DNA of 64,000 nucleotides from Apis mellifera. Lineage: Eukaryota > Arthropoda > Insecta > Hymenoptera > Apidae. Position 1 is the stretch's first letter. Every line of letters starts with the position of its first letter. Below are positions 48,831 through 60,849 of this stretch, piece by piece. The translations under genes were made by a program, and so were the position numbers. The notes beneath the pieces were generated by a model that saw only the letters and a program-made list of their open reading frames with translations, did no database searches and had not been told where the DNA came from. The DNA lies in assembly GCF_003254395.2 (NCBI RefSeq), contig NC_037645.1, forward strand, positions 6,005,406 through 6,069,405. The letters are read 5' to 3'.

Positions 48831-51800
48831 TCCCCGTTCCATTTGTTATTAGACCAAGTTTCACAGTTATACTTGGTTAATCTCTCTTTGTTCTTGAATT
48901 CGAAATATCTTTCTTTATCGTAACGAAAAGTTTCCTCGCAACTTTTTCTATCTCGTAATGAGAAACGTTTTACTGGTTTAAATTCTATTTGGGGAATTCG
49001 AAGAATGGAGTAAACGTTCGTAAATTATTTTTCACAAATAATAGAGAAATATCGGAGAAGATTATTATCAATAATTTTCCAACAATGGCTGGCAAAAAGA
49101 ATTTTCCAGATTCTTATTACACGAATTCATGGGTTACGAATTTATGAAAAATGTTGTTGATTTATGGAGAAAATTCGTTGTTGATTTTTCTGGTTGAAAG
49201 TCGAGTGGTTTAACTCGAGTTTTTGAGCTACTTACTTATGCACCCCTGCGAAACTTTCTCTTTTATGCACCCCTTTTGACACCGTCATGTTGGTGAATAA
49301 AATATCGCGCTTCCACGTTAAATTCTTCGACTGTATCACGACGCTCGTGAAGAATACGATACTTTCCGTATTACCAAGAATCGAGAATCTTTCTCGATAA
49401 ATAGCAAGAATAAACAACGTTGAACACCTTTTGCTCTCCGATCGTTCGATACGTCTCGTTGAAAATTCAAAATTGCCGAGGTGTCGACGTATCTCCCACG
49501 TATATCTCCCTAAAACCCTTTCCATTTCGCTCCCAATCACGAATTCACGAAAGTTATCGGTGGACGAAAAGGTGTATCGTATATTCTCCCCCTCCCCCCC
49601 TCCTGGAAGGTGTTATTTTCGCTCTAATGAATTTCTTTGTTGCCTTCGAAGGTAACGGAGATATATGAGTGACCCCATTTAAATGCCCCACCCTTCGCCA
49701 CGGCTTCGCTCATAAATATCCGCTCACCCCTCCATTCCATTTGCTCTTCGCCGTAATAAATATTTCTTGTAACGATTTTTGTTGCGTACAATCTTATCTA
49801 ACCACCACGGCTCCGCTGTACATACCTCGTAATCGAATCGAAATTACCCTCCGTAAGCGTAATATCGTAAGCGGTGGATCCGATTGAAATTTTCAAATAA
49901 GGAGAATCGCGATACACAGGAAATCGGTTCAGGTTCAGAGATATATCATAAAAAAGGAATCACTCGGCGAGAATTGAATCCACGCTCGTATCTAACTTTT
50001 GGAATCAATTTTCGAAAGCTTCCTTTTCGAAGATTTTCGAAAACAAATTATAATTACGTATCCTTCCTTCCTCGTTTCTAATATTATTTTCCTTCCATTC
50101 GTCTATTTAAAAACGAGCAAACCTTGGATCAGTTGCTGTTTCGATCACAACTTTCTCGAAACTTGTTGAAAATCTTCTTTCGACTATCGTTTCGAGCGAT
50201 CGAGTATTCTTCGATTCGAAAAATCGTTAAAAACACGTAAGCGCTCGGTCGGTAAGAAGATATGATATCGGTTTAAAAATCGGATCGATTGCGCACAACA
50301 ACGGATCGTTTCGAAATCCACGGACAGCTCGGAAGTTGCGCATGAAAAAAAACGCGCGCGGGGCGCACGCTTTCACCGTGTGGTCATCGTTATTACCATT
50401 ATGAAACACGGTGGCGGCGGCAGCGGCGGCACACACAGTTGGCGATTAAAAACATTAATTGCATAAACCGGTAATTAACTGAATCATCATCGTGGCCGGC
50501 CACACCGTACGTGGCGTAATTTTCCCCCAGATCTAGATATCCCCAGATGTGTAAGCAAAACGATCCCTTGATTCATCTTCGTCACGCCGTCGAATCGAGA
50601 GAGCCGAATTGTGTCGTTATCGAAATACAGGGAAATATCCCTCACTTGCTTGTCACAATATCGTCGAAATTGCGATCGTCGCGTTGTAATTTAACCGTTT
50701 CGTTTCGAAATCTAGTTTTTCGTCCGCTCAGTTTTTCCACCGATAAACGCGAAATGATTAATTGAAAAGCGGCGAGCGGCGCGATCCATTCGAGATATAA
50801 TTAACACCTCTGCACCACCGATCGAAATCGCCGATGAAAATTGCACCGTTGAACGGTGAAAACGACTTTGCGACGAGAAATTAATGGATCGGACGGTGAT
50901 ATCGCCTGTATTTATATTCCGTAAATCTGAATCGCGTATTCTTCGAAACTTTTGCATTTGACTCGAAACAGAGTTAAAAAGGTTAGAAAAAGTTTAGAAG
51001 AATCTGGAATTTAATATTTTTGAAAAGTATTATCGCCTCGTTCATCGCATTCGTATCGTCCTCGTGATTACGATCGTGTTAAAAACAGTGAATTCATAAA
51101 AAAAACAGGAGAAATAAAAAGGATTTCTAGGATTTCTGTTTCCCTGGCAAAATGATGTTCCTCCCTCGAGATTAAATCTTCGGAAAGGCTTCTAATAAAC
51201 ATTTCAGGTCGGAGGGATTAATCAAAGCAATTAATCAAAAAAAAGAGATGTGAGCGAGAGATAGAAGAGGCAGTGTGTACACACACGCGTCATGTGAAAT
51301 TTTCCTAATAAAGGAACACTTTGTAAGATGGTAAGGAACGTTTGAATAAAGCGAACGATATCATTATGCTTCGACGTAGAAATTATGTTGTTGCTTGCTT
51401 CGAAGCAGAAAGTTATCGGTTTCTTTTTTTTCCTTTTCTTTTCTTTTCTCTTCTTTTCTCGCCACGAGGAACAATAACACGAGGAGAGGCGTGTAAAAAC
51501 AGTTGCGTTACGCACCGTAATTGATCACTATCGGACGAGCACGAGCGTGCAAACAGCCGCTTTGCAGTTTCAACCATCTCTCGGCCGAGATACGCTCGAC
51601 ACACATTGCGGATAATCGAGTCGCTTCCCTCGCGATGCAATTCCAATGAGTCTCCCAATACAATTTTTCTATTCTTTTATTCCCGTAAATCAATCTCGCA
51701 AAGAGATCGATCCGATAGAAATTTTGGACTTTTCATTTTTCATTTTCTGCGACGAGGGATCAATCGTTGGAATCGGTGAAGAAGAAAAATGAATTCTCTC

Positions 51801-52929
51801 CAAGATAAAAAGATAAAACAGTTGTATAAAGACAAATATCTGAAAGGAACGGTTCTGAACGGAGATTAGATTATCATCGCGCGACAAACAGAAGAAGTAA
51901 AATTTCTAAAATTAAAGAGATCTCTTCTACAAACATTCCAGATCGAGGCTGCTCCTACGATTTTCGTTTCGCAACGAAACTCGATACAGAACGATCTAAG
52001 GATCCCAACTAATCTCTCTCCGATCGTAAATTCAAATTTTGGCGCGAAAATCGAAAAACCCGCAACGATCAATCGTATCTCCTCCGCGGGGGAGGAAACT
52101 CGAGAGCGCGCAATTTATCGCATTGCATCCGAAGGAAGGAAAAGTGGAATGGCCGTGGAGAAGGCGTGTGCCGCGAGCGTGGGGTGAAGTTAAACGAGCG
52201 AGCTCATGCAAAGGTGTCTCGTTCAGTGGGTCAGTGGTGGCAAGAAGCCTTCCGGGCATCCAGCTGATCGTGGCATGGCGTGTTGCCCCGATGCGTGCTG
52301 CAGCCGCACACGGAACAAGGAGAGCTTCTGGAGGCCGTGGCCCCCGCTATCGCCGTGGATCCTCGATAGATCCTCGCCCCCGTTTCATCGCAGCCCCGTG
52401 CCATGCCGTGCACCTTCCGTGCGTGCGCTCGGTCCCGCTCTCGCCCTCCCCCGCTCGCGTGAGAAGTTCACGTATGGAGGCGAGGACCGAGATCGAGAAA
52501 GTATCGCGTACACATTGGCTTTCGCCCCTCCCTCGATCAATCGAACTCTCAATGTCTTGCCGGAATATTTCTCCATCCCCCTAAGAAAACCAAAAATTCA
52601 TCTCGATTCAGTTGCTGAAGTAAAATTCTTTGGTTTTTGTATTTGTGTATTTGTGTCAATTTGAATATTAAAGAGAGGGGAGAGGATGTAAATGTGCAAA
52701 TTCAATGTATCTGCCTATTTTGGATCTATACTAAAAAGATTGATTGATCTTCAGATATAAATTTTTTCTTTTCCATCTCTTTCTCTTTAAAGGGAACTAT
52801 ATGTTATGTTATATTTATATTATGCAAGTATATGTTACAACCGAAAATTTCGTTGGACGATTGAAGAATCGGTAAGAACGAAGGTTTGCAAAATCGGACG
52901 GTGTATCCGAATAACGTTTCTTGATTCAC

Positions 52930-52961
52930 TTTCCTCGATCTTCCTCGATCTTCCTCGAGGA
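52930..52961. repeat. Decamer tandem repeat, three copies
   Basis: cttcctcgat is repeated about three times, the last ending in cgagg. Confidence 0.8.
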
Positions 52962-53499
52962 ACAAGGCCGCGTCTCGGTATTTTATTTTATTTTATTTCC
53001 CCTCCTGCCCCTTCCCTATATAATCGTATCGAGCGGCTGGAAACGAGGATCCCGGCGATCCATCGTGGCGGAACGGCGCGACACAGGGAGTAAATCCAGG
53101 GTGGTCGACGGCGCAAGTGTTAATAACCTTGGCCGCGAACGCTATGAGGCGAGTGCTGATTACCGCGGTCGTTAATTCTCGGTTAATATACCACCGTTAC
53201 ACTCGATATCTGTGTGTATGCGTGTATGCGCGCATACCTCGCGAGGAATTAGAAGGTCGCTGCGTACACTACGTTACACGCCGATACCATCTCGCCCATA
53301 TTTATATCGCGATGATACTGGCTCGGGTTACTCGGGCCGGAGTTACGGCAGCTGAGCCACCTTCGCCCGGCTTATCCCCCGCTTCAAGCCCCAACTTCCT
53401 CCGCGTCTCGGACTTGACGAGACACGGCTCTTTCGCACGTTTCCACCGAATTTTAACGAGTTTTTTTATACGTAGAATACGTACAAAAGTTTCCTTTAA

Positions 53500-54440
53500 A
53501 TGTACGAGGATGATGGAATTGTCAGAAGAACTGAATTGAATCGAAACTTTTCTTTGAAACTCTTTCCAACGAAAGTCTGAGATTTTCAATGTTCAAAAAT
53601 TGGATTGAATTTCAAGAAGAAAAACAAGTTTCTTCGAAAATTAATTTTCCAACTCGAAGAGATAGTTTCCTTTTTAAAGGAAGAGAACTTTTTTGGCGCA
53701 AGTTTTTAGCATCGTTCCAAAAGTTCCTCTTTTCTTTTTCTTTCTTTTCTTCTTCTTTTGAACGAAAGTCTGAGATTTTCAATGTTCAAAAATTGGATTG
53801 AATTTCGAAAAGAAAAAGAAGTTTCTTCGAAAATTAATTTTCTTCGAAGAGATAGTTTCCTTTTTAAAGGGAAAGAACTTTCTTGGCGCAAGTTTTTAAC
53901 ATCGAATCGTTCCAAAAGTTCCTTTTTCCTTTAAATGTAAGAGGATGATGGAATTGTATCTCGATTATTTGGCAAGCAGTGAGAAATAAGAACTGAATTG
54001 AACGGGATCGAAACTTTTCCTTGAAACTCTCTCGAACGAAAGTCTAAGATTTTCAATGTTCAAAAATTGAATTTCAAAAAAAAAGAAAAAAAAAAGTTTC
54101 TTGGACGTATAAATTAATTTTCCAACTCGAAGAGATAGTTTCCTTTTTAAAGGGAGAGAACTTTTTTAACATTGTTCCAAAAGTTCCTCTTTTTTATTTT
54201 TCCTTTAAATATACGAGGATGATGGAATTGTATCTCGATTATTTGGCAGAGAAATAAGAATTAAATTGAATGAGATCAAAACTTTTCCTTGAAACTCTCT
54301 CGAACGAAAGTCTAAAATTTTCAATGTTCAAAAATTGGACTAAGTTTCAAAAAAAAAAAAAAAGTTTCTTGGACGTACAAATTAATTTTCCAACTTTTAA
54401 GATTAAAGAGGTAGGTTTTTTTTCTTTCAAAGGGGGAGAA
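53500..54440. repeat. Tandem array, unit about 190-270 bp, four copies
   Basis: gattttcaatgttcaaaaat followed by tgga recurs at about 53582, 53774, 54047 and 54312. Copies share gaacgaaagtctaagatttt, agtttcttcgaaaattaatt, gagatagtttcctttttaaa and cgaggatgatggaattgtat. Two copies lack the gatgatggaattg segment. Poly-A and A/G tracts vary in length between copies. Confidence 0.88.
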
Positions 54441-54459
54441 ACTTTTTTTGGCGCGCGTG

Positions 54460-54770
54460 AAGAGGATAACTCGTCATGCCTCGCTCTGCACCATAACCCC
54501 GCAAAATTCTCGGATTGATATAGGTGAATTAGCATCGACGGGAAGTGTGCGCCAACTAATAAACCAAGATAGCAGCCTATAACGTCCGTGGCGCGAGCAT
54601 AAAGTTTCACCAGCGCTCTATATGAATATGAATCAACCGGGCTCGCTCGCCGCGTAATTAGAATGGATGCGTATCCGTAACCCACCAGCGAATTGGACTG
54701 TAATAACAACTAGTAATTATTATCAGCCGCGCGTTATATATCAGTGTTCGGCCGATGCTCGTTTCGCGTT
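54460..54770. promoter_or_regulatory. Candidate regulatory island
   Basis: The array ends and a GC-balanced block begins. It includes gaggataactcgtcatgcc, gtgcgccaactaataaacca, cataaagtttcaccagcgct and ccgcgtaattagaatggatg. It contains TAATTA and ATAAA cores suited to homeodomain factors. No coding evidence. Confidence 0.25.
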
Positions 54771-55755
54771 AAGCGAGATTTTCGTCCGGATAAATAGAGC
54801 TCGATGAAAGTTCGAACCACTGTTATTACGAGCAATTTGCCCCAATATTTGCATATTTCGCGCGCCGCGTAATTATCGCCTCCCTCTAAAACGTCCCGGC
54901 CAACAACATTGTACTTTTTCCACAAATTTTTCACCACTCTATAGATAGACTCGTATACACTCTTCTCGATCCAAGTAATCGATTCTTTTCCATCACATTT
55001 TTATCAATTCTATTATTTCTCTATCTTTGGAAACGGAAAACGTTACGCAAGAATCGATAAATTCGAATAAAATTAAATCTCTCCAATTGAATATATCTAT
55101 ACACCTTCTCCTTTGTTTAATCAAAGCGTTAGAGTGGTCGCTAATTGAAAAGAAATGTGTGTCGCTAAGATTCGTTCATAAAAATTTATAAAGAAGGCAG
55201 AGGCCGGAAAGGAGAACGAAAGAAAAGAAAAAAAAAACAGGCGCGCACACACACGTTGCCGTCCAATTAATAACCGACCAACCTATTTCTCCTCCCTCCA
55301 AATGCTCGACGAATCGATCGATCGATTATTCGTCGGAATTAACGCAAGAATGGAGGGAGACTACAATGTGCGCGCGCACAATTGCGAGGCGGGATATATT
55401 TGAACGCGCGATCCAAATGCATTACGGGTTAATTGGAACGGGCGTATCTATCACGCGCCATGAAAACAAATAACAGGCGTTTAACTACACGAACGCGATT
55501 GTTTCTCCCGCGGAGAGAAGAAACGGCGACGGGCCGATGCCGCCACCTCGACCGTGAACGAAAACTTTTCCGAGGTAAAAGAGTTGTCGAATCGGAAAAA
55601 GGGAAACCCCGGCCGTATCCCGAGCGTGGCGAGCCACGGCTTTCATTAAAATTAAACAAAGTGATTCAAACTGATACTATACGCAAACCCCTGTTGCGGA
55701 ACTGGCGGCCGAGTTCGGATCTAATCGTTTAAAATTAAACGCTGAATAATAGCCA

Positions 55756-55756
<1 letters not shown>

Positions 55757-55789
<33 letters not shown>
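55757..55789. repeat. TA dinucleotide microsatellite
   Basis: About 16 AT units. Confidence 0.95.
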
Positions 55790-55793
<4 letters not shown>

Positions 55794-56739
55794 TTCTAGG
55801 CAACCGTCTCTTCTCTCCTCTTCTCCTCTGCATACGAGAAAATTATGACGCGGAGCCATCCGTCCATCGATCGGGAAAATTAATTCCTGAGAATTCTCCG
55901 AGGAAAGGATCCAAGACGAGTTGCCTCGTTAAGAAAATAAATCTGTCTTACATGGAAGATGTAATTATCGGAGGTGTAAAATCTATTCCGTTGTAGAAAA
56001 GGAAAAAAAGAGAAAATGGAAAGAAAATTCCAGAATTAAAAATTTTGACGCGTTCGTTGAAGAAATTCGAGTATCGAGATGATAGATAAATAAGTTTCAT
56101 TTCTCGCACGATATTAAATGATATTTCGCGAAGCAAAATCATTTTAATTTCCGCGTTGACATATTAGCTTCATCCAATTTCTAATCACTTCTCGTCCCGA
56201 ATTACGAATCGATATCGATACGCGGAAATATTTACGACGCGAAAAAAGAACGAAGATCGGTTAATTTTTCTCTTCTCTTTTGCGGTAATCGATCCAATCG
56301 CAAGATAAACGAAACTCGTAGGACGTCGAATTTCTCCGCCACCGATATTACGTTACAGCACATTTCGCGAATCTTAATTGCGAAGCGAAATGGATGAATC
56401 GAAATTACGACGCTGTTCAGCGATAAATACAGATCCAATTTTACGATCCCTCTTCGCGTCGAAGAGAATTCGATTTTAACGAGTGAAAAGTCGAATTGGA
56501 TCGGATTGGACGACGATACTACCGGAAGATACTGTGCAGGAGCTTCGAGGCGAAGAAAATTGATCTATAGTGATTTTCTTTCTTTCTCTTTTTTTTATCC
56601 CTACTAAAGTTACCATACATCGTCGAACCTCGTTCATATATTAAAAGAAAACCGTACAACGAAAATTGAAAATTTTTATCGAGAAAGAAATTCACGCATA
56701 TTTGTTCAAAATAATTCGAAATGTCTCCCGAATGAAACT

Positions 56740-57440
56740 TATCGTCTTAAAAAATTCTTTCCAAATATCTTCGATCAAAAAGATTTTTACACTCCATCGA
56801 ATAATAAAAATATTCAATTTTTCAAAAATATCTTCCATGAAGAAAAATAATAAATAAATTTAAAAATATTCGACTTTTCAAAAATATCTCCCGTGAAGAT
56901 AAGATTGGGATTGGAAGAAAGAAAGGAACGAGGCGCACGACGAAAAAATTCTTTCCAAATATCTTCGATCGAAAAGATTTTTGCATTACGCTCCATCGAA
57001 TAATAAAAATATTCGATTTTTCAAAAATATCTCCCGTGAAGATAAGATTGGGACGGAGAAAGAAAGGAACAAAGCGCACGACGAAAAAATTCTTTCCAAA
57101 TATCTTCGATCGAAAAGATTTTTGCATTACGCTCCGTTGAATAATAAAAATATTCGATTTTTCAAAAATATCCCCCGTGAAATAAGATTGGGAGAAAGAA
57201 AGGAACGAAGCACACGAAAAAATTCTTTCCAAATATCTTCGATCGAAAAGATTTTTGCATTACGCTCCATCGAATAATAAAAATATTCGATTTTTCAAAA
57301 ATATCTTCCATGAAGAAAAATAATAAATAAATTTAAAAATATTCGAAAAGATTTTTGCTCCATCGAATAATAAAAATATTTCATTTTTCAAAAATATCCG
57401 TGAAGATAAGATTGGGACGGAGAAAGAAAGGAACGAAGCG
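56740..57440. repeat. Tandem array, unit about 125-145 bp, five to six copies
   Basis: Units contain aaaattctttccaaatatct, tcgatcgaaaagatttttgc, attacgctccatcgaataat, aaaaatattcgatttttcaa and, in most copies, a cccgtgaagataagattggg plus gagaaagaaaggaacg block. Anchors lie near 56750, 56945, 57087 and 57219. Two copies (56830 and 57305) carry an alternative catgaagaaaaataataaat segment. Confidence 0.9.
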
Positions 57441-57610
57441 CACGACGATTCGATGGCACTACCGCCCCCTACGGATCGCTCTCCTTTCGGACCATTTCCT
57501 TCGTTCGTTATTAAGGACAACTCCCCCCGCATCTGCGTATTCCGTTTCGCGTTGTTCAACGCGATTTCCATAAGCGGGTAACTGGGGAGAAGGAGAGGCT
57601 CATCCGCGAT

Positions 57611-57630
57611 GCCTGCCACGGATGGCAGGC
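57611..57630. other. Inverted repeat (8 bp perfect arms, 4 nt loop)
   Basis: gcctgcca (57611-57618) and tggcaggc (57623-57630) flank cgga. It is a tight hairpin immediately downstream of a 57450-57600 GC-balanced block. Confidence 0.85.
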
Positions 57631-57822
57631 TCCACACTTGTTAAAGGGATTCTCGGGGCTCGTTTTTCTTCCATTGCTCTCTGTAATTACGCGCAACTAA
57701 CCTCTTTTTCCTGAATATGTTAATGAAAATGCGCATCGCGTTCTTAGAGACCATTGCGGATCTTTATGCGGCGGTGTAAATACGATACTTGAAACTTTTA
57801 ATTGTTTAATTAAAATATCTAA

Positions 57823-57824
<2 letters not shown>

Positions 57825-57864
<40 letters not shown>
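57825..57864. repeat. CT dinucleotide microsatellite
   Basis: Twenty CT units. Confidence 0.95.
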
Positions 57865-57867
<3 letters not shown>

Positions 57868-59079
57868 TATTATACAAGCGATGAAAGAACGATAAGGATA
57901 TTTTTTCAACAATTTATCAATCGTGTTTGATTTAACTCGAGAATGTTATTATCGAAAGGACAAAGCGTATATTAATTGCCGATCTTATCTTTTTATTGGA
58001 GCAAAGATGAAAAATAAGAAATAATGGAGGATATGGTAATCGGTCAGATCGGAATGAAGGATAGTTTGTTTAAAACGAACTCTCTAATTTATCTCGTTTC
58101 GGCGGTATTCTTGGAAGATGATACAAATTAACGATGCACTTTGTTACAACGCGATGATTAATTTTTTTTCAAGAGGAACGAGAGGAGTGTGCATCGGTAT
58201 GAAATATAAATTCCTTCTTCTTCTAGTAATAGTTCTACAACCTATCATCATTTCCAAGCGATTCGTGGAACTTGATGGTAACTTGATTACGAAGCGTTGA
58301 ATTAACACCAAGAATTATCGACTATCGTATATATATATACATATATATATACGTAATTATATTATATATGCAATTAGATCTCTATATTTGCATATCTGCA
58401 TCTCCATCTCTACGTATATACCAATTTCAATGTTTATGCTTTTTTCGAGTTAACGAATTAATCTTTTAATTAATTAACAAAATGGTACGGCGTGCAGCTT
58501 AATAACCAGAGACAATTAGACTGCTCAATTACGCCACCAGAGTGAGCACAATTTTCAAAAGTGTATCCGAAAAGAAAAGAGACAGAGAGAGAGAGAAAGA
58601 AGAAAATATCTCAAAAGAAACAAGGATCTCTCCTACAACACAACGCGTTAAATAACAAAATGGAAAGGTGCCACCGATCCAAGGAGCCAAGGTTCCAATC
58701 GAAATCCGTTCTCCTCTCTAAAAGCGGATACACCTTCGATACACCTTCGACGACGACTCGTTCGCTCGATCGGTCAACATTTTCTTTTCTTTTCCTCTTT
58801 TTTTCCTCCTCCTGTCCGTAGATCGCGATCGTGCGAGCCGGACGGTGGTGGGGAACGGTGTCACGTAAATGCGTGCGTGCAAGGGGGAAAAAATTTCGTG
58901 CTGCGTCTAACTAGCTTCACCTAGGCTGAATTTTCATATAAAAATATTCACAACTCTCTCATGGTCGGTGAGCGCGTGCCCGCGAAGATCGCTATCCGAG
59001 GCTGGTTCTCGGTGCATGCTAACGACTAACGGGCAAACATGGGTTCGTTATAAAAAAAAAAATGAGGAAAAAATAAAAA

Positions 59080-59134
59080 GAGAGAGAGAGAGAGAAACGG
59101 TGTATACATATATATACATATATATATATATATA
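59080..59134. repeat. Compound GA and TA microsatellite
   Basis: A GA run (59080-59095) is followed by an interrupted TA run (59104-59134). A further GA-rich tract is at 59208-59228. Confidence 0.9.
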
Positions 59135-60251
59135 AAATATCTCTCTCCCTCGAATCAACACGACGGTTCCGCGACTCAGTTTTCGTTCTCCGAGAGAGAG
59201 AACAAAAAGAGAAAGAGAGAGAGAGAGAATCATCTTGGAGATCGTCGTCGAAGCAACGATGTTTCACGCTCCGCGATTTCGTGCTTTGTCGTCTCTCGTT
59301 GCCGCGCTTCCGTTTGTTGTTTTACGTCCTCTAGTTGAATATCTTGAGAGGTTGGCGATGAAAACTTGATTCGATTAGATTTCAGATATCGCGAAACGTT
59401 GATTGATCGAGTTGTTGTTTCTCTTTTTCTTTCCTTTTTTCCCCTCTTTTTAAAGATCTCGGTAAAATTGAAAATGGGATGATTCGAGAGATATTCGAGC
59501 TTTCGTGTAACGTTTTATAAATTTATCTTCTCCCTTCTCTTGCGTATCTCCACGAATTTCTTTATTATATCTTAATTTATTATATATTATATATTATAAT
59601 TTCTTTATTATATATTCTATCTTGGATCTCTTTTTCGCTTCTGGATCGTAGAATCCAATTTCGAAATTCGATCGAGATCGTCGCAAATTTTTCTAAGAAT
59701 CCTTCGATATTCTTCTTGTATCGTAATTCTTTAGAATTTTTCAATTCTCTTTTACAACATCCCCTATCCACCACTTTTTCTTTCTCTCTCTGGCCGAGTT
59801 GTGACGAAGTTTTTGGAGGAGGAGGGGGTTGCTCACGTGACAACGGCGGTGGTGGCTGGTTCGAAAAGCAGAGAATCCATGGAAATTAGCGATGCTCGTT
59901 GGCAGCGGCGTTGCACGATGATGATGAACCCCGATAAGAGGCGGCGTAAGGGTGTTATTAGCTGAAAATACGTGGAACACAAGCGGGAATCGGGCACCAC
60001 TCTTTATGGGAGAGAGAGAGGGAATCATAATTGCGAGAGTTTAGCCGTAATGTCGGCAATCATTTTAATTAAGAATAACTCCTCCCTCCTCCCTCCCACC
60101 GAGTTCAGACGGCGTAATTGGCGTATTTCTGTATTTTCGTTCGCCGCGGCATCTTATGCAATTGGCCTGTCGCGTCCCTTCGTGCCGGCAATCCGATTAT
60201 CACCCGTCTTATTTAACTCGAACGATGACTCGTTCCAGCAGGAAATCCTGG

Positions 60252-60275
60252 AATCGATCGATCGATCGATCGATC
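60252..60275. repeat. GATC tetranucleotide microsatellite
   Basis: About five GATC units. A second, interrupted GATC tract is at 60825-60849. Confidence 0.9.
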
Positions 60276-60824
60276 AATCGGCTTGGGAAAAGAGATTGTA
60301 AATGTCCGAATACAGGGCGTGAAATTGATAGAACGTTCTTCTATCCATTCTTCCAAAAAACTGTGAAGATTCGAAAAGATTCGTGAATATTATTTATATA
60401 ATTATACAAACTCTATGTACGAAGAATGAGAAGAAAAAAAATGTTCTTTAAATTATTTTTAATAAAATGAATTATCTTTCTTCGAGGAAAATTGTGAATA
60501 GATATCATGTGAATAGAGTCCATCGATGGAGCTAGAATTATCAATCCTCTCTTTGGATTTACCTTGTTACTTGTATTTTTTTTCGTTATAAATAGTTTCA
60601 AAAATTGTTTGGAAAATTTCGCACGAATTTAATCGAATTAAATCTCGTGAGCTATTCGTTACTTTCGTACTACGATTCGTCGATTAATTGTATAACAAGC
60701 ATACGACTGATAGCAATTATAAAAGGTATCAGCTGTTCAGATACGGTCTTCCGGTTATTATTACTCGTGTTCGGCCATTTATTAATTTTTTAATCGAGCC
60801 AATGATCGGAGTCGATGTTAACAC

Positions 60825-60849
60825 GATCGATCGACCGATCGATCGATCT
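60825..60849. repeat. GATC tetranucleotide microsatellite, interrupted
   Basis: GATC units with one gacc interruption, about 550 bp from the tract at 60252. Confidence 0.85.
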
